Assembly: GCF_047238185.1 (NCBI RefSeq)
Contig: NZ_JBDFMI010000006.1
Coordinates: 806,001 to 870,000, forward strand
Length of the DNA stretch: 64,000 nucleotides
Direction: 5' to 3'
Source: Bacillus_AD sp047238185
GTDB lineage: Bacteria; Bacillota; Bacilli; Bacillales; DSM-1321
Both the position numbers and the translations under genes were made by a program. The notes beneath the pieces were generated by a model. That model did no database searches, was not told the DNA's origin, and worked only from the letters and a program-made list of their open reading frames with translations. Numbering within the stretch: the first letter of the stretch is position 1; every line of letters begins with the position of its first letter. Shown here one piece after another: positions 7,842 to 15,708 of the stretch.

Positions 7842-7876
7842 AAAGCGAATCCTTGCTTCAGAGGATTCGCTTTCTT
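7842..7876. terminator. Bidirectional terminator between nanE and rpiR
   Basis: An 11-bp perfect stem, AAAGCGAATCC with GGATTCGCTTT around a 10-base loop, sits 4 bases after the nanE stop. Short T runs flank it in both directions, so it can also serve the convergent RpiR gene. Confidence 0.85.
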
Positions 7877-7905
7877 TAAAGATTCAGTTCATACGATTAT
7901 GTTAT

Positions 7906-8730
7906 TTAATCCCGTTTGGGTTCCCTTCTCATATGATGGATTGCCTGTAAGGTTTCTTCTCTATTTTGGCGTAATTCAGGTACTTCGAGCAACAACATGC
8001 TCATGATGTCTATTATATAGAGAATGGATAATTGGCTATTAATAAAATTATCTTGGTCTATTATTTTTAAACTTGAGGTAAAGAGTACCTCATCTGATGT
8101 TTGGGTGAGAGAAGTATGGTCAAAATTTGTAATACTGATTACTTTTGCACCTTTTTTGCGAGCTATCTGGGCGGCGTTAATGACTTCTAAACTATTTCCA
8201 GAATTAGAGATGCAAAAGATAAGATCATTGGGTTGTGTAAGGGTTGCTCCCATCAGCATCATATGGGGATCATTTATTGCATCAACAGGTAACCCCATAC
8301 GGAGTAACCTATATTTAAGTTCCAAGGCGGTCAATCCGGAACTTCCTAATCCGAAAATCATGATTTTCGAGGATTTTCTTATAAGTTCAATAATTCTATT
8401 CAGTTGGTCGTGGTCTAATAAATCATTGGTAGAGTGAATGATGTCATTATAAATATGGTTAACTAATTCAAAGGTATGATGGTCTTGATCTGGTATTTTG
8501 ATTTCTCTGTTCAACAAAATCTTAAATTCAACGAAGCTCTCCACGCCTATTTTTTTGCAGAAACGAGTAATGGTAGAAGTAGAGGCGGTTGTTTTTGCAG
8601 CTAAATCTTTTATATTGATATTCAATACTTTTTCTTTATGGTTAAGAATATAATCTGCTATCTCTTTTTCCTTATGGGAAAACATCGGGTAATTCATTTG
8701 GATGCCTTCCAATACATGATATTTTTTCAT
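7906..8730 (-). CDS. RpiR/MurR-family regulator with SIS domain
   Basis: This 274-residue regulator has an N-terminal HTH_6 domain (about residues 1-77; KDLAAKTTASTSTITRFCKKIG) and a C-terminal SIS sugar-phosphate-binding domain (about 110-245). The SIS domain includes IFGLGSSGLTALELKYRLLRMG and CISNSGNSLEVINAAQIAR. RpiR proteins sense sugar phosphates and usually repress transport or catabolic operons. Its position convergent to PTS-nanE and the TGAAA-N4/5-TTTCA dyads at 5541-5585 suggest that it controls this operon, with ManNAc-6-P or GlcNAc-6-P as possible effector. The ATG at 8730 follows a weak GGGG ribosome site. Confidence 0.94.
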   Translation of the reverse strand: MKKYHVLEGIQMNYPMFSHKEKEIADYILNHKEKVLNINIKDLAAKTTASTSTITRFCKKIGVESFVEFKILLNREIKIPDQDHHTFELVNHIYNDIIHSTNDLLDHDQLNRIIELIRKSSKIMIFGLGSSGLTALELKYRLLRMGLPVDAINDPHMMLMGATLTQPNDLIFCISNSGNSLEVINAAQIARKKGAKVISITNFDHTSLTQTSDEVLFTSSLKIIDQDNFINSQLSILYIIDIMSMLLLEVPELRQNREETLQAIHHMRREPKRD

Positions 8731-8969
8731 TTTTTACCCCGTCCTAAAGAATGTAGTCTATGTCTTCTATTATCTCAAAAAAAAGGGATTATTAGTATGT
8801 ATTGTTTACTGAGCAATTAATGATCCTAAAAATGGTAAGCTGCCCGGTATTTTATGTGCTTATGCGAAATTCAATCCAATGGATGAATAGCTTGTGATAT
8901 AGTCGTTCTTATATTACATTCATAGAATAAGAGGATGAATTTTACATCCGCTCAAAGGAGGAAAGGGAT

Positions 8970-9005
8970 ATGCCTTTGGATATAAAGTCAGGACTCGCAA
9001 ACTAA
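8970..9005 (+). CDS. Leader mini-ORF before the serine hydrolase gene
   Basis: An 11-codon frame (MPLDIKSGLAN) begins 8 bases after a strong AAAGGAGG and ends 22 bases before the TTG start of the downstream gene. The ribosome site is better than that of the downstream gene. It may be a translated leader that couples or attenuates expression. The rest of the roughly 240-base gap before it shows nothing else. It is short enough that chance cannot be ruled out. Confidence 0.35.
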   Translation: MPLDIKSGLAN

Positions 9006-9027
9006 CTAAAAGAGGAGTGCCTGATTA

Positions 9028-10014
9028 TTGATTAAAACGTGTATTCATTCATTTATAGAACAGCAGGAAGAACCTTTTCATGGAAATATAGTAGTGAGCA
9101 GGAAGGGACAGATTGATCATAGGGAATCATTAGGTTTTGCGGAAAGGCAGACGAAGGAACCCAATACTAGTTCACATGTATTCAGAATAGGCTCTGTCAC
9201 AAAGACACTCACAGCCATGGCCATTCTCCGGTTAAAGGATAGCTGTGGACTTTCCCTGTCGGATTGCCTATCAACCTATGTACCAGCGTTTCCGAATGGA
9301 GGCCGCATAACAATAGGGCATTTGCTTAACCATATGTCCGGTATCGGCAATGTAACTGCCCAACCCGATTTTTTAGCGAAATCCATCCAGTACAGAAATC
9401 CCGATGAATTGGTGCAATGGATTGCTTCATTGCCTATTGAATCTAGACCCGGCGAAACGTTTGCCTATAATAATTCCGGTTACATCCTGCTCGGTAAAGT
9501 GATTGAAGTATGTACGGGTATGGAGTATGGAACGTTTATGGACCAATGTTTATTTAAGCCACTGAACATGAATAATACAGGATTGGAATGCAGTGGCGTG
9601 GCGGTGGAAGGAATGGCGACGGGCTATGAGCTTTCCGCTGATCGAACAATGAAGCCAGCAGCATACATCGATATGAGCAATTCATTTTCGGCCGGCGCTT
9701 TGTTTTCTACAGTGGATGATTTATTCAGTTTAAATAGAGCTTTAGAAGTGAAAAGTCTTCTAAAAGAGGAAACGCATGAATGGCTATTTGAAAAGCAGGA
9801 ACAGCTTCCTTACAAGGCTGGCTGGTTTAAGGCATCCACTGAAGCAGGAAGCGATCTATTCTTTCATCATGGAGGCATCAACGGATTTACATCCTCTCTT
9901 ATGAGGCTGCCCCGGAAAGAGATTGCAGTTATTGCTTTAAGCAATGCATCTTCTTTATTAACATCTACTATGGCTGCTGCCGTGATAGACTATATGGATC
10001 GTTCATATGAATAA
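9028..10014 (+). CDS. Cytoplasmic serine hydrolase, class C beta-lactamase family
   Basis: This 328-residue protein has the beta-lactamase/DD-peptidase fold of the class C/esterase group. The catalytic S-x-x-K motif is S56-V-T-K59. The tyrosine motif is Y147-N-N149, and the third motif is H281-G-G in place of K-T-G, as in penicillin-binding-protein-like esterases. There is no signal peptide or membrane segment, so it is probably cytoplasmic and unlikely to give beta-lactam resistance. The substrate could be a small ester or amide. The TTG at 9028 is the only in-frame start after the GAGGAG ribosome site. It stands between the RpiR gene and the HAD gene. Confidence 0.88.
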   Translation: MIKTCIHSFIEQQEEPFHGNIVVSRKGQIDHRESLGFAERQTKEPNTSSHVFRIGSVTKTLTAMAILRLKDSCGLSLSDCLSTYVPAFPNGGRITIGHLLNHMSGIGNVTAQPDFLAKSIQYRNPDELVQWIASLPIESRPGETFAYNNSGYILLGKVIEVCTGMEYGTFMDQCLFKPLNMNNTGLECSGVAVEGMATGYELSADRTMKPAAYIDMSNSFSAGALFSTVDDLFSLNRALEVKSLLKEETHEWLFEKQEQLPYKAGWFKASTEAGSDLFFHHGGINGFTSSLMRLPRKEIAVIALSNASSLLTSTMAAAVIDYMDRSYE

Positions 10015-10099
10015 AGTAATCAGCTGTCTCTTTTAAACAATGGCTGGCAAATGAAGTAAAGACAAGATGGGAAATGTGCGGAAGGGAAGTGCAAGGAAT

Positions 10100-10732
10100 A
10101 TGAAGGCTGTCATTTTCGATTTTGATGGGACACTGGCGAATACTTTGCCGCTATGCTTTTATGCTTTTCAACATGTCTTTAAAAAATACGATCAGGCTGA
10201 CTATGCGCCGAAGGATATTGTCGCTATGTTCGGCCCTTCCGAAACAGGGATTATTGAATTGAACTTAATGCACCCTGATAAAGCCGGCGCTATTGACCTT
10301 TACTACGAGCTTTATGAATCAGAGCATGATCAATATGTCCAGCCGATTCAGATGATTGAAAAAATGCTGCAAAACCTGAAGGATAAAGGGTATAAATTGG
10401 GCATCTATACAGGGAAAGCCAGAAAAAGCCTGGATATTTCTTTGAAGGCATTGAACATAGGCGATTACTTCGATGCAGCTGTCACCGGCGATGATGTTTC
10501 CTGTCCAAAGCCGGATCCGGAAGGGTTGCTGAATGTGTTGAAGATACTTAATGTACCAGCTAATGAAACCATATATGTGGGTGACAGTGAGGGAGATATC
10601 ATGGCCGGAAAGGCGGCAGGCATGGGAACAGTGGGCGTCCAATGGATGCCCACGTACCAAAGCGCTGTTTTTCCAGTAAAACCGGACCATATGGCAGATT
10701 CCTTTCAGTCATTCCTTGATTGGATGGATTGA
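10100..10732 (+). CDS. HAD-superfamily phosphatase (phosphoglycolate phosphatase-like)
   Basis: This is a 210-residue haloacid-dehalogenase-type hydrolase. Motif I is FDFDGTL (nucleophile D7, acid/base D9), motif II is the threonine in YTGK, motif III is the lysine in CPKPDPEG and motif IV is GDSEGD. An alpha-helical cap lies between residues 15 and 85, as in the Gph/PpaX group that removes phosphate from small molecules such as phosphoglycolate. I start it at ATG 10100, where the FDFDGT strand begins normally; an upstream in-frame ATG at 10067 has no ribosome site. The Nudix gene follows by 11 bases, so both are probably in one transcript. Confidence 0.9.
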   Translation: MKAVIFDFDGTLANTLPLCFYAFQHVFKKYDQADYAPKDIVAMFGPSETGIIELNLMHPDKAGAIDLYYELYESEHDQYVQPIQMIEKMLQNLKDKGYKLGIYTGKARKSLDISLKALNIGDYFDAAVTGDDVSCPKPDPEGLLNVLKILNVPANETIYVGDSEGDIMAGKAAGMGTVGVQWMPTYQSAVFPVKPDHMADSFQSFLDWMD

Positions 10733-10743
10733 GGGAGAATAAT

Positions 10744-11361
10744 ATGAGTGATAAATGGGTGGAATGGGCAAGGCGTATCCAAGCTTTGGCGCAGTCAGGC
10801 CTTGCTTTTACAAAGGATGAGTTTGACCTTGAACGGTATAGAGAGCTCAGGAAAATAAGCGCAGAAATTATGGCGGAATATACAGACAGCAAAATGGAAG
10901 CTATTCAGGAACTTTTTTCACAGGAAATCGGTTATCAGACTCCGAAGGTGGATGTCCGCGGGGTCGTTTTCAGAGAAGGGAAAATATTGCTCGTCAAAGA
11001 GAAGATGGATGACAAGTGGGCTTTGCCCGGAGGGTTTTGCGATGTAGGCTTATCGCCGACAGAAAATGTCGTTAAAGAACTTAAAGAAGAAACAGGGTTT
11101 TCTGTAAAAGCTGTGAAGTTGCTGGCTGTTTTGGATACCGATAAGGATCCAAAACAAACACAGCCCTTCCATTTCTATAAATTATTTATCCAATGTGATA
11201 TTGTCGGCGGAGAAGCGGAGAGCGGAACGGAAACAAAAGCTGTAGCCTTCTTTGATGAGGGGCAGCTGCCGCCGCTTTCTTTGAGGAGAAATACGGAATC
11301 ACAGCTTCGGATGCTTTTCGAATACAGCCGCAATCCTGATAAGAGCACTATGGTCGATTAA
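10744..11361 (+). CDS. Nudix hydrolase with N-terminal Nudix_N domain
   Basis: This 205-residue protein has a helical N-terminal part (about 1-65) and a Nudix domain (about 70-195). The Nudix box reads GFCDVGLSPTENVVKELKEETGF. The catalytic E-L-K-E-E core is kept, but the first conserved glutamate is a leucine and the usual arginine is a lysine. Family members hydrolyse nucleoside diphosphates linked to another group; ADP-ribose or a sugar nucleotide is possible, but the target is unknown. ATG 10744 follows GAGGGAG. It lies 11 bases after the HAD phosphatase, an arrangement that suggests shared metabolite clean-up. Confidence 0.9.
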   Translation: MSDKWVEWARRIQALAQSGLAFTKDEFDLERYRELRKISAEIMAEYTDSKMEAIQELFSQEIGYQTPKVDVRGVVFREGKILLVKEKMDDKWALPGGFCDVGLSPTENVVKELKEETGFSVKAVKLLAVLDTDKDPKQTQPFHFYKLFIQCDIVGGEAESGTETKAVAFFDEGQLPPLSLRRNTESQLRMLFEYSRNPDKSTMVD

Positions 11362-11365
11362 TAGA

Positions 11366-11395
11366 AAGGCAGGACGCAAGCGTGCCTGCCTTATT
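11366..11395 (+). terminator. Hairpin after the HAD-Nudix pair, weak terminator
   Basis: GGCAGG-ACGC-AA-GCGT-G-CCTGCC can form a GC-rich stem with one bulged base, 4 bases after the Nudix stop. The T tract that follows is poor (TTATT), so termination may be partial. Confidence 0.5.
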
Positions 11396-11472
11396 GACAT
11401 TTATGAGGATAAAAATTAGAATTATCATACAGTTCTGTAAATAATTTAACTGTGTGGAGGAGGCTACCGTAT

Positions 11473-11931
11473 ATGTCAAAGAAACATGAGGTTTTATTCA
11501 ATCAATTGAACGATTACCGTTCGCAGGTCATTAACCTTCTCTCATCCGTCAGTGAAGAGCAGGCTGACGTTATTCCAGCAGGGTTTCATAACAATATTCG
11601 TTGGAATGCCGGGCATATCTATCTGGACCAATATTTATGGATACAGCATTTGACAAGGGAACCGATATACATACCGGAGGAGTACCATAATTGGTTTGGC
11701 TATGGGACAAGCCCGACAGTCTGGCAGACATCACCTCCATCCATGAAGGAAATAATCCAACAGTTGAAGAACCAGCCGAAGTATATTAAAGAAAAATACG
11801 GGGATTCATTGGAAGTGGAATACGCTCCTGTCGAGTCGGGCATGAAGACATTGCCGCAGGTCTTGGTCCGTACGATTTTCAATGAAGGAATCCATCTTTC
11901 CCATATACAATTAATTAAGCGCTTTCTTTAA
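11473..11931 (+). CDS. DinB/YfiT-like four-helix-bundle protein
   Basis: This 152-residue protein belongs to the DinB-like superfamily of metal-binding four-helix bundles. The likely metal ligands are the histidine in IRWNAGHIYLDQYLW (helix 2) and two near the C-terminus in FNEGIHLSHIQ. Members include thiol-dependent transferases (for example for bacillithiol), but many have no assigned reaction. ATG 11473 is chosen because GGAGGAGG lies 9 bases upstream; the frame could extend to GTG 11452, inside the ribosome site. It is a single-gene unit. The next clear terminator lies at 12047. Confidence 0.85.
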   Translation: MSKKHEVLFNQLNDYRSQVINLLSSVSEEQADVIPAGFHNNIRWNAGHIYLDQYLWIQHLTREPIYIPEEYHNWFGYGTSPTVWQTSPPSMKEIIQQLKNQPKYIKEKYGDSLEVEYAPVESGMKTLPQVLVRTIFNEGIHLSHIQLIKRFL

Positions 11932-11962
11932 AGTGACGGTATTTATACAATAGTAAAATAAT

Positions 11963-11978
11963 TGTTTCACATGAAACA
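11963..11978. promoter_or_regulatory. parS-like site (ParB/Spo0J binding)
   Basis: TGTTTCACATGAAACA differs by one base (position 9, G to A) from the Bacillus subtilis parS consensus TGTTTCACGTGAAACA and keeps both 7-bp arms perfectly. It is intergenic, 32 bases after the DinB-like gene, and no gene uses it as a promoter. parS sites load Spo0J/ParB and usually lie in the origin-proximal part of the chromosome. The changed base is in the central CG, which may weaken binding. Confidence 0.6.
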
Positions 11979-12046
11979 TTGAGAAAGGCTATTCGTTTCA
12001 CAAAGGTTGTCCAATAAGCCTCTGAAAGAGAGGGGCATAGTTATTG

Positions 12047-12090
12047 AAAAGGCAAGAATGCGGGCAGGTGAGCATTCTTGCCTTTTTTAT
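12047..12090 (+). terminator. Rho-independent terminator
   Basis: A perfect 15-bp stem, AAAAGGCAAGAATGC with GCATTCTTGCCTTTT around a 10-base loop, is followed by further Ts. It closes the plus-strand unit that contains the DinB-like gene. The remaining bases to 12178 show nothing. Confidence 0.92.
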
Positions 12091-12178
12091 TCGCCCAGTC
12101 TTAAAAAAGTAGAGCATTGATCGAAACGTTCTGTGCACCTAGGGAATGCTCAGTAGCAAAGACTTTCAGCCGCAGAGA

Positions 12179-12206
12179 AAAACCACCCGATAGTATGGGT
12201 GGTTTT
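12179..12206 (-). terminator. Terminator of the ABC exporter operon
   Basis: A 10-bp perfect stem (AAAACCACCC with GGGTGGTTTT, 8-base loop) is followed on the minus strand by TTTTTC. It lies 34 bases past the stop codon of the ATPase gene. Confidence 0.88.
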
Positions 12207-12239
12207 GATGATCAGACTGTGAATGGAATGATCCTTTCT

Positions 12240-12941
12240 TTAAGATTGATGCACCTTATCCTTATCTGGTACAGGTGAAAGTTTTCCGTCCTCCATATGA
12301 TAGACGCGGTCGCAGTATGTCAGCATACGCTCATCATGGGTAACCATAATGGCTGCTTTATTGCGGGCCTTTACCTCCTTGGCGATCAATTGGACAACTT
12401 CATGCGCCCGGTTTGTATCCAGGCTGGCAGTCGGTTCATCCGCCAAAATAATATCCGGTTCATTGATAAAGGCACGCGCTATGGCTGTCCGTTGCCGTTC
12501 ACCGCCGGAAAGCTGGTCCGGGAATTTAGCCAGCTTTTTGCTTAATCCCAAATCCTTTAACAGCTCTTTGGCAAACATGCGGTCTGACGTTTCTACTTTT
12601 CCGCCCATTCTCTTAACTAGCAATAATTGATCGAGAACGTTCAAGTAGGGAACGAGATTGGAGGTCTGAAGAATAAATCCGATTTCCTTCAGCCGTATTT
12701 TAGATAGTTCCTTTTGTGTTTGTCCGGCAATTTTTATGTCGTTAATCATGACATCTCCCTCTGACGCTTGCAATAGAGCGCCGGCAATAGAGAGGAATGT
12801 ACTTTTGCCGGATCCTGATGGGCCGATGATCGCCACAAATTCACCTGGTTTAACAGTAAGAGATACGTGGTCGAGCGCTGTTACTTTATTTTCACCCTCA
12901 TGATAAAATTTCGAAACATTTTTTAATTGTATGCCTGCCAT
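12240..12941 (-). CDS. ABC transporter ATP-binding protein, MacB/LolD/HrtA type
   Basis: This 233-residue ATPase powers the permease encoded just upstream. Walker A is GPSGSGKST (about residues 40-48), the signature is LSGGERQR, Walker B is IILADEPTA and the H-loop histidine is in VTHD. It belongs to the LolD/MacB group, whose partners have FtsX-type permeases, and it resembles the haem exporter ATPase HrtA. Its ATG shares a base with the permease stop codon (TAATG), so the two are translationally coupled. A cytotoxic amphiphile, peptide or haem are possible substrates; none is shown by the sequence. Confidence 0.93.
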   Translation of the reverse strand: MAGIQLKNVSKFYHEGENKVTALDHVSLTVKPGEFVAIIGPSGSGKSTFLSIAGALLQASEGDVMINDIKIAGQTQKELSKIRLKEIGFILQTSNLVPYLNVLDQLLLVKRMGGKVETSDRMFAKELLKDLGLSKKLAKFPDQLSGGERQRTAIARAFINEPDIILADEPTASLDTNRAHEVVQLIAKEVKARNKAAIMVTHDERMLTYCDRVYHMEDGKLSPVPDKDKVHQS

Positions 12942-14065
12942 TATTCAACCCTCCCAATCGCTTGAAGCGGATCAATTTTTGTGATTTTCCGTACAGATAG
13001 GACAGAACTTAAAACTGAAACAACCAATAAGACAATTCCGTAAAGTATAACCAGCTTTGGATCCAAAGCGAAAGGCATGCCTTCCGGAAGGATAAAGGCC
13101 ACTAGGTATGCAAGAAGAGCGCCTACAATAATACTTGTGAGGGAGAGAAGGAATACTTGGGAGACAATCGCTCTTCCCAGGAATCCGTTGCTTGCTCCGA
13201 TTGCTTTCATAATGCCGAACTGATTTGATTTCTGCAACGTTAAAACGTAGAAAAAGACAGCAATTACGACAGCGGAAATGGCAAGAAGGAACACGAGCAT
13301 CATGGTTATCGTGCCGTTTTCTTCTTTATGTCCAGGCATTCCTTGAATAGCTGTGTTTTTAGTAACGATTTCAAGCCCTGGAATGTCTTTTTCAATTTGA
13401 TCTGGATTTAGGTTATCGCCTTGAAGCATAATGGCGTTAACTGGTTGTTTGACACCGTCATCCGATTGCGGCGCTGCAAAACGGAGGCTTTGGAACTTCT
13501 CTATTGGAGCATACACAGTCGGTACGTGGTTATAGGTTTCATTATGCATGAAGCCGACTATTTTCATTTTTTCCTTAGAGCTTTCTACTTTGACTGAATC
13601 CCCGATCTTAAAACCTTTGTCTTTTAGGGAATCGTTGACGATGACACTGTTTGGATCTGATGAGTCAATCGTCTTTCCTTCGGTTACATCAGGGACTACA
13701 AAGCTGCCAGGCTCAGCGCCAAGAACGGTGACATCGTATTTTCCCCCTTCTTTGACATGCTTTTTGTCCTTCATGATCGTTACGCTGACTGCCCCAAGTG
13801 GAGCCGCATTTGTTACGTGCTTCTGATCCTTCAGCTGTTTACTATAGCTTTCCGTTATGATCGATCGGGTCATAGAAGCGCGCGAACCTTTCTCAAACGC
13901 TACATGGTTGGCATCGATATTTTTAAAAGAAGCTGCACTTAATGAATTTAGGCCTGTCCCTAAACCTGATAATAAAAAAACGAGCCAGGAAATGAGAACA
14001 AAAATAAGGCCGATCATTAAAAAACGCAGTTTTCCATGCTTTAATTCCTTGATTGCCAGAAACAT
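12941..14065 (-). CDS. ABC transporter permease, FtsX/MacB family (HrtB-like)
   Basis: This 374-residue permease has the FtsX topology: one membrane segment at the N-terminus (about 15-35), a large extracytoplasmic domain (about 40-245) and three C-terminal segments (about 250-365). The start MFLAIKELKHGKLRFLMIGLI is like that of HrtB-type exporters. Such proteins work by mechanotransmission to expel substrates from the outer leaflet. ATG 14065 follows AAGGGGTGG. The upstream region holds a good promoter and two related dyads (14098-14162), so the operon is probably repressed by the PadR protein encoded next to it. Confidence 0.9.
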   Translation of the reverse strand: MFLAIKELKHGKLRFLMIGLIFVLISWLVFLLSGLGTGLNSLSAASFKNIDANHVAFEKGSRASMTRSIITESYSKQLKDQKHVTNAAPLGAVSVTIMKDKKHVKEGGKYDVTVLGAEPGSFVVPDVTEGKTIDSSDPNSVIVNDSLKDKGFKIGDSVKVESSKEKMKIVGFMHNETYNHVPTVYAPIEKFQSLRFAAPQSDDGVKQPVNAIMLQGDNLNPDQIEKDIPGLEIVTKNTAIQGMPGHKEENGTITMMLVFLLAISAVVIAVFFYVLTLQKSNQFGIMKAIGASNGFLGRAIVSQVFLLSLTSIIVGALLAYLVAFILPEGMPFALDPKLVILYGIVLLVVSVLSSVLSVRKITKIDPLQAIGRVE

Positions 14066-14097
14066 AGTATTCCACCCCTTATATATACAAAAATAGA

Positions 14098-14115
14098 TTA
14101 ATCAAAATTGACTAA
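14098..14115. promoter_or_regulatory. Operator-like dyad 1 of the ABC exporter operon
   Basis: TTAATCAA-AA-TTGACTAA is an 18-base inverted repeat with one mismatch. It lies downstream of the proposed -10 box on the minus strand, between promoter and start codon. It shares its TTGACTA arm with dyad 2. Confidence 0.6.
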
Positions 14116-14123
14116 CTATTATT

Positions 14124-14162
14124 AGTATATAGCCGCTTTAAAAAAATAGTCAAGTTTGACTA
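14124..14162 (-). promoter_or_regulatory. Promoter and operator dyad 2 of the ABC exporter operon
   Basis: On the minus strand a -35 TTGACT and a -10 TATACT are 18 bases apart. The -35 lies inside TAGTCAA-GT-TTGACTA (14147-14162), a perfect 7-bp dyad. A protein bound to this site and to the related dyad at 14098-14115 would cover the promoter. The neighbouring PadR regulator is the obvious candidate. Confidence 0.65.
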
Positions 14163-14164
14163 AT

Positions 14165-14201
14165 CGAAAAAAGAAAAAGGAATCATATACCGATTCCTTT
14201 T
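14165..14201 (-). terminator. Terminator between padR and the exporter operon
   Basis: A 10-bp stem, AAAAGGAATC with GATTCCTTTT, is followed on the minus strand by a T-rich run. It separates the PadR transcript from the exporter genes, which have their own promoter. Confidence 0.8.
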
Positions 14202-14228
14202 GGAGTAAGAGCATTCTATTTTTATACT

Positions 14229-14741
14229 TTACGAAGTGTGTTGGTCAATGGTTTCCTCAAGAAAGGCAATCTCTGTTTGCAGCATGGTCCATTTGTGCTT
14301 AATAGCCAGGTTGACGCCGATCCCTTCTTCATGGTCTGGCATCTTTTCCAATTGTTCCAGCAGTTTTTTGCTGTTTTCCAGACGGATGGCCAAGGCCTTC
14401 AATGTATCTTCAATCGGTAAATGGTCGATGAACATCAGTCCGACATCTCCTTGGAAGTGGATGCTCTCGGGAGCTCGTAAATTATCGAGCAATAATTCAT
14501 AAAAATAAGCAGTCCCTTTTTCATTGATCGTATATACTTTGCGGGGAGGACGGTTGCCTTCTTGTTCAAGATGCTCATCTATATAGCCTTTCCGGCTTAG
14601 CTTATCCAATGTGGCATAAGCGGTCGGTTTTTTCATATCCGTAATATTATTTAAATTACGTTCAATAAATTCGTTAATTTGGTAACCATGTTGGCTTTGG
14701 GACATCAGTAATCCTAAGATAACCAATGATCGTTGGTTCAT
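14229..14741 (-). CDS. PadR-family transcriptional regulator
   Basis: This 170-residue regulator has the PadR winged-helix domain (about 1-90): SLVILGLLMSQSQHGYQINEFIERN, KPTAYATLDKLSRKGYIDEH and the wing with NRPPRKVYTINEKG. A C-terminal helical dimerisation domain follows (Vir_C-like, about 95-165). PadR proteins generally repress exporter or detoxification genes and release DNA on binding a toxic ligand. It precedes an ABC exporter that is transcribed in the same direction and has TTGACTA-type dyads at its promoter, so that operon is the likely target. ATG 14741 follows GAGGAGGATC. Confidence 0.92.
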   Translation of the reverse strand: MNQRSLVILGLLMSQSQHGYQINEFIERNLNNITDMKKPTAYATLDKLSRKGYIDEHLEQEGNRPPRKVYTINEKGTAYFYELLLDNLRAPESIHFQGDVGLMFIDHLPIEDTLKALAIRLENSKKLLEQLEKMPDHEEGIGVNLAIKHKWTMLQTEIAFLEETIDQHTS

Positions 14742-14780
14742 GGAGAGATCCTCCTCTATCTTTTTCTATCTATTAGTATA

Positions 14781-14815
14781 GCACTCTTGGCAGGTATTTA
14801 TCCTGCCAAGAGTGC
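14781..14815. repeat. Perfect 14-bp inverted repeat without T tract
   Basis: GCACTCTTGGCAGG and CCTGCCAAGAGTGC flank a 7-base AT-only centre, between the exported-protein gene and padR. There is no T run on either side, so it is not a standard terminator. It could be an operator for padR or a stabilising hairpin at the 3' end of the upstream transcript. Confidence 0.7.
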
Positions 14816-14828
14816 ATGGTCCTATGAA

Positions 14829-15296
14829 TTAATGAGCCCATGCCTGCACTTTTACGATGCCTGAACTACCTCTCGAATCAGAGACAGAGAGCTGATAGGT
14901 TGAGTCGGGCAAAGGATTCTTTAATTCTTGGTCTATGCTTTTTCCTGAGCTGACAGTTCCTGTTGCTTCTGTTCCTGAAGGGGATGTTAACGTAAATAAC
15001 AATGTATGTTCACCCTTATTTTCAATTGAAATATGGAGATTGTCTCCGGATAGGCAGGATATCGGATAGGTCTTCATTCCTGTGTAATGTTTCGTTTCAT
15101 TTAATAGATAAGTATTCTGTACAGATAATAAAGCTGTATCGGGTCTGAGCTGTTTTTGGATGAACGGATCGCTTGAAGCGTTCTTAATTTCCGGCGATGC
15201 GCTGGCCTTTGGATAGTCAAAGTAGGCGTTAGAAACGAATCCGGCGATGGAAAGGACAACAATGCTGCCAATTATGACATTTTTGATTGTATACAT
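14829..15296 (-). CDS. Membrane-anchored exported protein of unknown function
   Basis: I do not recognise this 155-residue protein. An N-terminal hydrophobic segment (IIGSIVVLSIAGFVSNA, about residues 8-24) acts as signal or anchor. The rest is extracytoplasmic, rich in Ser and Thr. A C-terminal part with LHISIENKGEHTLLFTLTSP and TYQLSVSDSRGSSGIVKVQAW has the look of a beta-sandwich like a bacterial pre-peptidase C-terminal domain. ATG 15296 is chosen because AGAGAG precedes it; the frame reaches back to a TTG at 15356 without a ribosome site. It lies upstream of padR on the same strand. Confidence 0.65.
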   Translation of the reverse strand: MYTIKNVIIGSIVVLSIAGFVSNAYFDYPKASASPEIKNASSDPFIQKQLRPDTALLSVQNTYLLNETKHYTGMKTYPISCLSGDNLHISIENKGEHTLLFTLTSPSGTEATGTVSSGKSIDQELKNPLPDSTYQLSVSDSRGSSGIVKVQAWAH

Positions 15297-15500
15297 AGAT
15301 GCTTCTCTCTTCCTTTCATGGTAGCTTAATGGCTTTTTTCGGGCTGCTTTATTCAAAATATGACACCAAATGAAGCGATAGTCAATGAGCGAATAGCAGG
15401 TTTACTCTCTGCATATGGAGGTATAGGGATATAAATGAAGGAATGTTCACGCAATTGGGCATAGTATAAAGAAATGAGATTACAGGAGGAAGAAGAGGGT

Positions 15501-15692
15501 ATGAAAATACTGCCGATGTTTAAATTAACGTGCATTATTGTGATCAGCTTTATCTGTTCTTTTATTATTTTATATGCCATAACAGCAATGCTGGGCTTTA
15601 AGCTGGCTTCTTCAGAAAAAGAAGGCCATGTTGCTCTGGATCGTCCATCTTCTTATATTGGAATAAATGTGAATGCTGAAAAGATCATATAA
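15501..15692 (+). CDS. Small single-span membrane protein, unknown
   Basis: This encodes 63 residues with one long hydrophobic segment (LTCIIVISFICSFIILYAITAMLGF, about residues 8-32; only its character is stated) and a short polar tail. I do not recognise a family. ATG 15501 has AAGAGGG directly before it and AGGAGG 11 bases upstream. A terminator follows closely, so it is a self-contained unit. The divergent gene on the left also encodes an exported protein. Confidence 0.55.
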   Translation: MKILPMFKLTCIIVISFICSFIILYAITAMLGFKLASSEKEGHVALDRPSSYIGINVNAEKII

Positions 15693-15708
15693 ATAAAGGA
15701 TTTCCTCT

